Source: CAXBYZ01 sp043826085 (lineage in GTDB: Bacteria; Patescibacteriota; Microgenomatia; UBA1400; CG1-02-47-37). Taken from it: DNA of 5,874 nucleotides. This document shows, piece by piece, positions 1 through 5,648 of the stretch; position 1 is the stretch's first letter, and each line of letters begins with the position of its first letter. The notes beneath the pieces are model-generated. The model saw only the letters and a program-made list of their open reading frames with translations, was not told the origin of the DNA and did no database searches. The stretch covers positions 1 through 5,874 of the forward strand of contig JBDRQW010000041.1 of NCBI GenBank assembly GCA_043826085.1, read 5' to 3'. A program made the position numbers and the translations under genes.

Positions 1-49
1 GCTCATATATTCAGCAGGCCTAATTTACCTATCTTACCACAAAAAATTC

Positions 50-58
50 TGTTATAGT
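50..58 (+). promoter_or_regulatory. Extended -10 promoter candidate for the O-antigen ligase gene
   Basis: The sequence TGTTATAGT carries the TGn extension and a TATAGT hexamer that matches TATAAT at 5 of 6 bases. No convincing -35 box lies about 17 bases upstream, which fits an extended -10 promoter. Transcription would begin near position 65, leaving a leader of only about 13 bases before the ATG at 78, and no Shine-Dalgarno sequence is visible there. The rest of 1-77 shows nothing I can support. Confidence 0.45.
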
Positions 59-77
59 ATTTTCACTGCCCTAAATT

Positions 78-1385
78 ATGCCTAAACCAAAATCTTGGCA
101 GCTCAATCTTTTCTACCTCATTCTCTTTTTAATTCCCTGCAATCTTGCTAAACATTTTATCCTTCCCTCATCCTATGTCTCCGGCATTTTAGTCGACTAC
201 CTCATCCCAACTATATATATTACCGATATTCTAATCATTATCCTCCTAGGTTCGGAACTTCAGCAAGTAATCTTGCGATCTCGACAAATGTCGAGACTAG
301 TTCCGAACCTTCTATTCTTCCCCGCCCTCCTCCTTCCCTTAGTTATCTTTGCCTCTTCGCCGATCCCGGCTCTATATAAATATCTAAAAATTTTACTACT
401 CATTTTATTTTCTATCTGGATCAAACAAAACATTAATCTAAAAAAACACTCTACCCATATTATCAACACCTTGTCCGCCAGCGTTCTTTTCCAATCCCTT
501 CTGGCTCTAACTCAATGGTTTAAACAATCATCTGTCTTTAATTATCTACCTTTCGGAATCCAACCTTACAACTCAGCCACCCCCAATATTGATAAAATCA
601 CTTGGTTCACCGGCGCTATTAAAATACCCCCCATGGGAACCTTCCCTCACCCCAACGTCCTAGCCGGCTTCCTAGCCGTCATCCTCCCCCTAATCCTCTG
701 TAAGGGTCTCTCCTTGGGTTCGGAACTTTCAGCGGTCTGCAGTCCCGTCAAAAAGTCGGGACGAAAGATAGTTCCGAACCTTCTTCGCATCCTGCCTTTA
801 TTTTTAGGCCTCATCACCCTTTTCCTCACCTTCTCCCTTTCCGCTTGGTTGGCTTTTCTCTTAATTGGTCTCCCACTTGTGCTCAAATCCCACCTTAAAA
901 TTCCACCAAAAAAATTCATCTTTATTTACTCCGGACTATTTTTAATCCTCTTTTCTTTTGCCACCAGCTTTACCTTCCTGGCTCCGGCCAGTTCTTTTTC
1001 CCGTCGTTCCCAACTAACCAATATTTCCCTTAAAATGATCAAAGACAAACCCATATTTGGCGTTGGCCTAAACAACTTCACTATCAACATGGAGTCTTAC
1101 GGCCACGTCACCGCCACTACCAGATTTCTCCAACCGGTTCACAATATATATTTATTAATCCTCTCCGAAACCGGCCTGATCGGCTTCCTTGCCTTTATTT
1201 ACCTAATAGGTTCGGAACTTCAGCAAGTACACTTGCGACTCCGACGAACGTCGGAGCTAGTTCCGAACCTTAAAATCTTCTGGATCCCTCTCCTAACCCT
1301 CCTATTCCTCGGCCTCTTCGACCACTACCCTTTAACCATCCACCAAGGCCTACTTCTCTTTTTTATCTTTCTCCCCTTTATCTAA
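78..1385 (+). CDS. O-antigen ligase / polymerase family membrane protein (Wzy_C-like) with three in-frame palindromic inserts
   Basis: The 435-residue product is almost entirely hydrophobic, with about 12 predicted membrane helices, and belongs by its motifs to the O-antigen ligase/polymerase (WaaL/Wzy_C) superfamily. These enzymes join or polymerise lipid-linked glycans on the outer face of the cytoplasmic membrane. Seen directly: GTFPHPNVLAGFLA (188-200), a long loop (about 302-354) before PVHNIYLL, whose H355 fits the family's conserved histidine, and KPIFGVGLNNF (324-334). Residues 58-78, 214-235 and 378-398 come from palindromic elements (GSEL...VPNL each time), 64 residues or about 15% of the protein. 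Without them it is about 371 residues, near the family norm. By the positive-inside rule all three inserts fall in cytoplasmic loops. The ATG at 78 is preceded by an extended -10 and no clear ribosome site. The stop directly abuts the argS stop. The exact glycan substrate cannot be told; it could be a ligase or a polymerase. Confidence 0.85.
   Translation: MPKPKSWQLNLFYLILFLIPCNLAKHFILPSSYVSGILVDYLIPTIYITDILIIILLGSELQQVILRSRQMSRLVPNLLFFPALLLPLVIFASSPIPALYKYLKILLLILFSIWIKQNINLKKHSTHIINTLSASVLFQSLLALTQWFKQSSVFNYLPFGIQPYNSATPNIDKITWFTGAIKIPPMGTFPHPNVLAGFLAVILPLILCKGLSLGSELSAVCSPVKKSGRKIVPNLLRILPLFLGLITLFLTFSLSAWLAFLLIGLPLVLKSHLKIPPKKFIFIYSGLFLILFSFATSFTFLAPASSFSRRSQLTNISLKMIKDKPIFGVGLNNFTINMESYGHVTATTRFLQPVHNIYLLILSETGLIGFLAFIYLIGSELQQVHLRLRRTSELVPNLKIFWIPLLTLLFLGLFDHYPLTIHQGLLLFFIFLPFI
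248..310 (+). repeat. In-frame palindromic element, copy 1 (63 bp, three-way-junction fold)
   Basis: A perfect 12-bp inverted repeat, AGGTTCGGAACT (248-259) and AGTTCCGAACCT (299-310), encloses two smaller hairpins. The first is GCAAG/CTTGC (263-267 with 272-276). The second is TCTCGACA/TGTCGAGA (279-286 with 289-296; the 2-base gap means the innermost pair probably opens). The element is translated as residues 58-78 of the ligase, starting GSELQQV and ending LVPNL, between helices 2 and 3. It closely matches copy 3, exactly 960 bases (320 codons) downstream. No target-site duplication is visible at the edges. Confidence 0.92.
717..780 (+). repeat. In-frame palindromic element, copy 2 (64 bp, diverged interior)
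   Basis: The arms GGTTCGGAACT (717-727) and AGTTCCGAACC (770-780) form a perfect 11-bp stem, extendable by a G-U pair (716 with 781). The interior differs from copies 1 and 3: it has GTCCCG/CGGGAC (742-747 with 757-762) with a 9-base loop, and only a weak first hairpin. The left arm continues as TTTCAG, one T more than in copies 1 and 3 and the same as in copy 4. It is read as residues 214-235 (22 codons through 782), starting GSELSAV and ending IVPNL, in the loop after the helix that follows the HPN motif. Confidence 0.9.
1208..1270 (+). repeat. In-frame palindromic element, copy 3 (63 bp, three-way-junction fold)
   Basis: It has the same 12-bp outer stem as copy 1 (1208-1219 with 1259-1270). 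Inner hairpins are GCAAGT/ACTTGC (1223-1228 with 1231-1236) and CTCCGACG/CGTCGGAG (1239-1246 with 1249-1256). Relative to copy 1, the second stem differs at four base pairs and every change is matched on the other strand. It is translated as residues 378-398, starting GSELQQV and ending LVPNL, just after the helix that follows the conserved histidine. Confidence 0.92.
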
Positions 1386-3146
1386 CTACATTTTGCGGGG
1401 CACCTCTATCCCCAATACATGTAACCCTTGCTTTAAAATCTCCCCCGTCGCCATCGTTAACCACAATCTAAACTCTTTTTGCTCTTTAGTCTTGGCCGTT
1501 AAAATTTTATGCTTATTATAAAAACTATTATATTTCTGGGCCAAATCATAAAGAAAATTACAAACTAAATTCGGTGCCAACTCCTCCGCCGCCTCCACCA
1601 ACACCTCCTCAAATCGATACAAAGACCTCAGTAAAACATCCTCCTCGCCACTCAACTCTCCTTCGCAAACATACGAGTTCGTAACCCGTATGTTTGCTTT
1701 CCTCAACACCGATTGACACCGAGCGTAGGTATACTGCAAATACGGCCCGGAATTACCATCCAAAGAAACCGAAGAATCAATATCAAAAGCAATTTTTTGC
1801 ATCGGACCAACTTTCAAAAAACCATACTTCACCGCCCCCACTCCAATCATCTCCGCCGTCTTTTTATCCACCTCAAAAATTTCCCTAACCTTCTTTACCG
1901 CCTCATCTAGCAACCACCAACCGGTCACCACCTTGCCTGTTCTTGAAGACATCTTGCCACCCTTTAAATCCACCAATTCATAAACCCGATGATGTTGTTT
2001 TCCTTTGTATTTTTTTGGATCTATCAACTCCTCCACCTTAAAAGTCACCTCAAAAAAACTTTTCTGTTCCGGACCGACTACATGAATACACTTATCAAGC
2101 TCCCCAAAATCACTGAACTCTTGTGGTGCCAATCCCAGCTCCTTAGCTTCGTAAGTTGATAAACCAATACTATTAATAAACACCCTGGTATCAATACCAT
2201 ACTTAGAACCATCAAACACCACCGCCCCTTTACTCTTTTTCAAAATTCCTTTTTTCAAAGCCTTTTTGGCAATCTCCAAACCATCACCACACCCCGATTC
2301 AAAATAAAGCTTATCATATTTTGTCCCCACTCGTTTATAAATCAACTCAAAGTACTCCAAACTCCAACCTCTAGTTTCTTGCAACAACTCAATTATCTCA
2401 CCTTTACCATCATAAATTTGTTTATTAAACTCAATAATCTCTTTTTTAGCTCCTTCGTCATCCTCATAAGCCTGTGACCCCTTAGCATAAGCCTTTCCAA
2501 GGAACTCAATTCTCTCAAATATTGACTTAGTTTTAACTAGATCGTATTCTTTCGATATACTTAAAATACCCCAAATTGCCTTAGCAATATGAAGGCCAAC
2601 ATCACCCTGATAATTAGTCCTAATCACTTTCACCCCCACTGTTTCCAATATCCTGCTAATCGACTCACCTAGTAAAATATTCCTCAAGTGGCCAATATGA
2701 AACTGCTTATGAGTATTCGGGTGAGCATACTCCACCATCACTTTCTTGCCCCACCTTACCTGTGCTTTAACCCCTCCCCCTAGCACTCTTTCCGCCTCAC
2801 TGACAAGAGCCTCCTCTTGGATTGATATATTAATAAAACCCGGCCCCGCCACCTCAATTTTTTTAATCAATTTCTTTGACATTCCTTCGCCTAATTTTTT
2901 AGCTATTTTCTCGGCTAACTCTCTCGGGTTCTCGGGTTCCGAACCTCCAGACCTCGTTGGTTCGGAACTTTCAGATGTTCCAAAGTTCCGAACCTTGGTA
3001 TTTCTCGACCACCCCACCATTGCCACATTGCAAGCAAAATCCCCATGATCCATATCCTCCGGATGCTCCACCACAAATGTAACTTCCCCCAACCCCAAAC
3101 TCTTTACTACTTTTTGGATTTCTTTTTTAATTTTTTCTCTAATCAT
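1386..3146 (-). CDS. argS: Arginyl-tRNA synthetase with two palindrome-derived insertions
   Basis: ArgRS is the class I synthetase that charges tRNA-Arg with arginine in the cytoplasm. The 586-residue product has the family's parts in order: the N-terminal Add1 domain (1-110, with HGDFACNVAM), the signature HIGH (150-153) in AHPNTHKQFHIGH, the helical catalytic segment NYQGDVGLHIAKAIWG (178-193), KMSSR (398-402) as the KMSKS equivalent, GPYLQYTYAR (467-476), and a DALR-type anticodon-binding domain to the end (LGIEVPRKM). Two segments are atypical. Residues 51-71 come from a palindromic element interrupting the usual run from VAM into NPRELAEKI. Residues 484-494 coincide exactly with a 33-bp palindrome. 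Both active-site motifs are intact, so the enzyme should be functional. It is probably the last gene of the minus-strand cluster, with its own -10 candidate and only a weak ribosome site upstream of the ATG. Confidence 0.97.
   Translation of the reverse strand: MIREKIKKEIQKVVKSLGLGEVTFVVEHPEDMDHGDFACNVAMVGWSRNTKVRNFGTSESSEPTRSGGSEPENPRELAEKIAKKLGEGMSKKLIKKIEVAGPGFINISIQEEALVSEAERVLGGGVKAQVRWGKKVMVEYAHPNTHKQFHIGHLRNILLGESISRILETVGVKVIRTNYQGDVGLHIAKAIWGILSISKEYDLVKTKSIFERIEFLGKAYAKGSQAYEDDEGAKKEIIEFNKQIYDGKGEIIELLQETRGWSLEYFELIYKRVGTKYDKLYFESGCGDGLEIAKKALKKGILKKSKGAVVFDGSKYGIDTRVFINSIGLSTYEAKELGLAPQEFSDFGELDKCIHVVGPEQKSFFEVTFKVEELIDPKKYKGKQHHRVYELVDLKGGKMSSRTGKVVTGWWLLDEAVKKVREIFEVDKKTAEMIGVGAVKYGFLKVGPMQKIAFDIDSSVSLDGNSGPYLQYTYARCQSVLRKANIRVTNSYVCEGELSGEEDVLLRSLYRFEEVLVEAAEELAPNLVCNFLYDLAQKYNSFYNKHKILTAKTKEQKEFRLWLTMATGEILKQGLHVLGIEVPRKM
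1665..1697. repeat. 33-bp palindrome inside argS (second element type)
   Basis: GCAAACATACG (1665-1675) and CGTATGTTTGC (1687-1697) form a perfect 11-bp stem. The 11-base loop can add a 3-bp GTT/AAC stem (1677-1679 with 1683-1685). The palindrome spans exactly 11 codons of ArgRS, residues A484 to C494, at the variable junction between QSVLRKA and the anticodon-binding domain. Its centre, AGTTCGTAACC, resembles the arm AGTTCCGAACC of the other family (two differences), which may be chance or distant kinship. Confidence 0.7.
2936..2996. repeat. In-frame palindromic element, copy 4, short and partly duplicated, in argS
   Basis: The core is GGTTCGGAACT (2959-2969) and AGTTCCGAACC (2984-2994), an 11-bp stem with a 14-base loop beginning TTCAG as in copies 1-3. 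Just before it lies an extra right arm, GTTCCGAACC (2936-2945), which can pair with the same left arm through a 13-base loop, so two hairpins compete. An 8-base direct repeat, CTCGGGTT (2923-2930 and 2931-2938), abuts the extra arm. The chromosomal orientation matches copies 1-3, but argS is transcribed the other way. The element is therefore read in reverse as residues 51-71 (starting KVRNFGT, ending GGSEP). Confidence 0.88.
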
Positions 3147-3170
3147 CTTGACTTTTTTGTATATTTTGAT

Positions 3171-3176
3171 ATTATA
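3171..3176 (-). promoter_or_regulatory. Candidate -10 box for argS
   Basis: On the minus strand this is an exact TATAAT, 24 bases before the argS ATG, in the 33-base gap after the NYN gene. The expected start would give a leader of about 17 bases. There is no good -35 hexamer and no TGn extension. The AT-rich setting makes chance plausible. Confidence 0.35.
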
Positions 3177-3179
3177 TAT

Positions 3180-3929
3180 CTACCTACCCCGTATCTTGAT
3201 GATGCGGGGATTTTTTATTGATATAATTCTCATTTGAGGCGGATCTTTCTTCCCCTTTTTAAACTTAGTTAAAAAATTTAACACATATGCCCGACTTACC
3301 CCATGAGCAATCCCTGCAGAAAATCTATTTGGTAGAAAAAGCGCTTTTGTAGATATTCCAAAAAACTTAACTACTTCAATCGGGTAAATCAAATCAGCAT
3401 CCCCAGTCATCACTACCACTTGGCCACAGTTACCTAATAAAGCATCTTTTACAATATCCACCGCCATATGAACATCAACCCCTTTCTCTTTGCCTGTTGT
3501 TGGCGATCGATGACCTTTGTAAAAAAATACATTCTTAGTCTCTTTTACTTCTCGATAAAATAAAGCCTCTGTTGTGGTCAATTTTTTTCTTTGCTTTGAA
3601 TTCATATATGAAGCATAGAAAAAGACCTTATCTACACGTATTATTTTTTTAATCTCCTTCATCAGATAAGTAAAAGAAAGGTATTGATGAGGTCCAAATA
3701 ATACATTCTGCCCTGCAAATAAATTAGTCCCATCAATATATAAATTGGTCATTTTTTTATTCGTCTTGCCTGGTTTTTTCTTAAAAACTTCATCCAAAAT
3801 CATTTTATCAGTAATCTTCAGCTTTAATTTCTTGGCAATAGAAAATATAGCACTCAAATAATCATCCTCAAAAACAGGACTTGAACCTGATTCGCTTTCC
3901 GGATCGTCAAGATAATAATAACTTCCCAT
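3180..3929 (-). CDS. NYN (LabA/DUF88-like, PIN-fold) domain protein, putative nuclease
   Basis: The 249-residue product carries the acidic motifs of the NYN family, a PIN-like fold predicted to cleave RNA with metal ions. These are YIDGTNLF (about 64-71, first catalytic Asp), KGVDVHMAVDIVKDA (about 149-163) and VVMTGDADLIYPIEVVKFFGI (about 172-192, the GD.D motif). All expected acidic residues are present. The first 59 residues are a charged, partly helical extension of unknown role, and the tail (from about 225) is basic (FKKGKKDPPQ...KNPRIIKIRGR), which could bind nucleic acid. The ATG lies 1 base after the M20 stop with no nearby Shine-Dalgarno, so translation probably depends on the upstream gene. 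A start at M60, right before the NYN core, is possible but less economical. The substrate is unknown. Confidence 0.85.
   Translation of the reverse strand: MGSYYYLDDPESESGSSPVFEDDYLSAIFSIAKKLKLKITDKMILDEVFKKKPGKTNKKMTNLYIDGTNLFAGQNVLFGPHQYLSFTYLMKEIKKIIRVDKVFFYASYMNSKQRKKLTTTEALFYREVKETKNVFFYKGHRSPTTGKEKGVDVHMAVDIVKDALLGNCGQVVVMTGDADLIYPIEVVKFFGISTKALFLPNRFSAGIAHGVSRAYVLNFLTKFKKGKKDPPQMRIISIKNPRIIKIRGR
3187..3219 (+). terminator. Terminator-like hairpin, plus direction, inside the 3' end of the NYN gene
   Basis: CCCCGTATC (3187-3195) pairs with GATGCGGGG (3201-3209), including one G-U, to give a 9-bp stem with a TTGAT loop. It is followed by ATTTTTTATT on the plus strand. This is the shape of an intrinsic terminator, but for transcription antisense to the NYN and argS genes. 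On the minus strand the downstream side lacks a U-run. It overlaps the last NYN codons, so it may be coincidental or may stop antisense transcripts. Confidence 0.4.
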
Positions 3930-3930
3930 A

Positions 3931-5040
3931 CTATTTCATTCTACCCCATTTTTGGATCAAATTACCATAGATTTTAACAGCCTGAGGAATCTTACTTAAA
4001 TAACAATATTCATTCGCTTGATGAGCACACTCTTTTTCCCCCGGCCCCACTACCACTGCCGGTATATTCAGCAAGGTAAAAAAACACATATCGTTCGACC
4101 AATCCGCCACCGTCAACTTGGCCCTAGGAACTATCTTTGTTGCTACCCCAACAATCTTTTCCTTCTTATCAGTTACCTCCCAATACCCCGGCTCGGCCAT
4201 CAACTCTACTTCAGCCAATCCTTTTAATTCTTGCTTAATCTTCTCTATCACCTGATGATGACACTTTGGTGTCGTTCTGATATCTACCGTTATCTTACAC
4301 AAACCACCAATTTTATTTGGACTTTTCTCACTCCCCGATTTAATAAAAGTCGGTATAGCCATACTCGGCTCTCCTAAAACCGGATCTTTAAAATCTTCTT
4401 GCCACTCCACCGCCAAACCCTCCAACTTCTTCATCACCGACACCATCTTCCACACCGCGTGATCACTTTTACTCACCGGCTTCGAACCATGTCCCGACTT
4501 ACCCTTAGTGGTAATCTTTACAAAAACATTGCCTTTATGACCCAACTCTATCTCTTTTAAACCTGTCGGTTCCACCAAAACTCCGGATATATCAATATAT
4601 TCATTAATATATCCTTCTGATACAAACCAATCCAAAAAACTCTTAGTTCCCGAACCATCAACCTCCTCTTTAACTACAAACGTCAGCCACACATCCACCG
4701 CCGGTTTCTGTTTTACCAACTCTTCACCTAGCAACATCAAACTCGCCACCCCCGCCTTCTCATCACTGGCCCCCGAACCATAAATCTTACCCTGCTTCAC
4801 TACCGCCTTAAACGGATTAGTCTTCCACAAAACCAAATCCCCCGCATTAACCGTGTCCACATGAGCATTAAAGATCAAAGCTTTGCTCGAATCCTCACCG
4901 GAAACCTTCACCACCACATTCTCACCTTGCCAGAAAGACTTCAATCCAACCTTTTCAAACCACCCCAAAATATACTCCTGAATTTTCTTCTCTTCCCCGG
5001 AATACGACTTTATCTCGATTAACTTTTTTAATAACTTCAT
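3931..5040 (-). CDS. M20 family metallopeptidase / deacylase (ArgE/DapE/CPG2-like)
   Basis: M20 enzymes are dinuclear zinc hydrolases that remove acyl groups from amino acids or cut small peptides. The 369-residue length is typical and the catalytic set is complete: NAHVDTV gives H60 (metal) and D62 (catalytic), GSGASDEKAG gives the bridging D93, KEEVDGSG gives E125 (general base) and E126 (metal), VEPTG gives E157 (metal), and ECAHQANEY gives H340 (metal). H184 in SGHGSKP is the usual dimer-domain histidine. There is no signal peptide, so it is cytoplasmic. The ATG overlaps the stop of the upstream acetyltransferase (ATGA), with AAGGA five bases before it, so the two are probably translationally coupled. 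Pairing with an ArgA-like acetyltransferase suggests an N-acyl-amino-acid deacylase, but di- or tripeptidase activity cannot be excluded. Confidence 0.92.
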   Translation of the reverse strand: MKLLKKLIEIKSYSGEEKKIQEYILGWFEKVGLKSFWQGENVVVKVSGEDSSKALIFNAHVDTVNAGDLVLWKTNPFKAVVKQGKIYGSGASDEKAGVASLMLLGEELVKQKPAVDVWLTFVVKEEVDGSGTKSFLDWFVSEGYINEYIDISGVLVEPTGLKEIELGHKGNVFVKITTKGKSGHGSKPVSKSDHAVWKMVSVMKKLEGLAVEWQEDFKDPVLGEPSMAIPTFIKSGSEKSPNKIGGLCKITVDIRTTPKCHHQVIEKIKQELKGLAEVELMAEPGYWEVTDKKEKIVGVATKIVPRAKLTVADWSNDMCFFTLLNIPAVVVGPGEKECAHQANEYCYLSKIPQAVKIYGNLIQKWGRMK

Positions 5041-5561
5041 AGTTTTCCTTTCACTTCAAATATCGTATCTGCACACCTTTGGCCCTCGCTCATATCAGAC
5101 TTATCACAATGACAATCCTTGCAGGGCTCAAATAACTCATCCGGTAACTTTGATTGATCAAGTACTTTTAAACCCATCTTTTCAAAAATCGGCCCCGAAT
5201 TTTTCTTATTTCCAAAAGTAACCAACCACTTATCATCTGGTACAGTAGAAATTGCCTCAGCCATCAACTCTTTGCCAATCCCCTTATCTCTATACTCTTC
5301 CTTTACCGCCCAAGCCCCAAACTCTAATATCACCTCTGTCCAAGCGGTTAAACCGGCCACTCCCAATACCTGACTATCTTCTCCTTCTGTCAACGCCAAT
5401 ACCAACCAGCCGGCTTGAGCCATTTGTTGTAAATCTTCAATTTTCTGTACCAACATCAATCCTTGTTCGGCATACTCATTAATTAATCCCACGGCCTGAT
5501 CAAGCCAAGCTTTACTTGGCTCACTCACTATTTGAACTGAATAATTCGGTATTTCCTTCAT
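5037..5561 (-). CDS. GNAT N-acetyltransferase resembling N-acetylglutamate synthase (ArgA-like)
   Basis: The GNAT fold is shown by AVKEEYRDKGIGKELM (about 85-100), whose R91..G94.G96 is the acetyl-CoA pyrophosphate loop, and by the late segment IFEKMGLKVLD (125-135). The early segment GLMLVQKIEDL (34-44) and the end LPDELFEPCKDCHC (from 139), with further C163, resemble the layout of ArgA-type N-acetylglutamate synthases, which end in a short cysteine-containing tail. That assignment is from memory of the family, and the amino-acid substrate is inferred. I chose the ATG at 5561 (174 residues), which has GAAGGGG 8 bases upstream. A TTG at 5600 in the same frame would add 13 residues (MTIINLIAEGAFC) and looks less likely. 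The cysteine cluster C147, C150, C152, C163 could bind a metal. It is the first gene of the minus-strand cluster and overlaps the M20 gene by 4 bases. Confidence 0.8.
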   Translation of the reverse strand: MKEIPNYSVQIVSEPSKAWLDQAVGLINEYAEQGLMLVQKIEDLQQMAQAGWLVLALTEGEDSQVLGVAGLTAWTEVILEFGAWAVKEEYRDKGIGKELMAEAISTVPDDKWLVTFGNKKNSGPIFEKMGLKVLDQSKLPDELFEPCKDCHCDKSDMSEGQRCADTIFEVKGKL

Positions 5562-5606
5562 ACAAAAAGCCCCTTCGGCTATCAAATTAATAATAGTCAA
5601 AGGGGC

Positions 5607-5637
5607 CCTTCAGGATTTATCCTGAGCTTGTCGAAGG
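5607..5637 (-). repeat. REP-like hairpin in the leader of the acetyltransferase gene
   Basis: On the minus strand it begins CCTTCGACAAGCTCAGG and ends ATCCTGAAGG. The outer CCTTC/GAAGG arms (5607-5611 with 5633-5637) and inner CAGGAT/ATCCTG (5611-5616 with 5619-5624, sharing one base) make a hairpin with an 8-base unpaired stretch on one side. The CCTTCGACAAGCTCAGG motif is familiar to me as a dispersed extragenic repeat in many unrelated bacterial genomes; only one copy is in this window. It lies 46 bases upstream of the chosen ATG. Confidence 0.6.
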
Positions 5638-5648
5638 ACGTTACCACC

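Noticed and set aside
248..1270. The three ligase repeats could be CRISPR, tandem repeats, or inteins/introns.
   Set aside because: Spacing is irregular, there are no spacers or cas genes, the units are palindromic and only 63-66 bp, and they read through in frame without splice or intein motifs.
1694..1910. Plus-strand open frames of about 65 codons opposite argS.
   Set aside because: They are antisense shadows of a well-supported synthetase frame, without ribosome sites or recognisable content.
3875..3889. On the minus strand CAGG-TTCAAGT-CCTG looks exactly like a tRNA T-arm.
   Set aside because: No acceptor, D-arm or anticodon arm can be fitted around it, and it lies inside the NYN reading frame; probably coincidence.
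4645..4656. AGTTCCCGAACC in the M20 gene resembles the element right arm with one extra C.
   Set aside because: There is no partner arm nearby, and the encoded GSGT follows the conserved EEVD motif in its expected place.
5569..5580. Minus-strand AGCC-GAAGG-GGCTTTTT before the acetyltransferase ATG looks like a small terminator or attenuator.
   Set aside because: The stem is only 4 bp, and the same bases serve better as a ribosome site (GAAGGGG 8 bases from the ATG).
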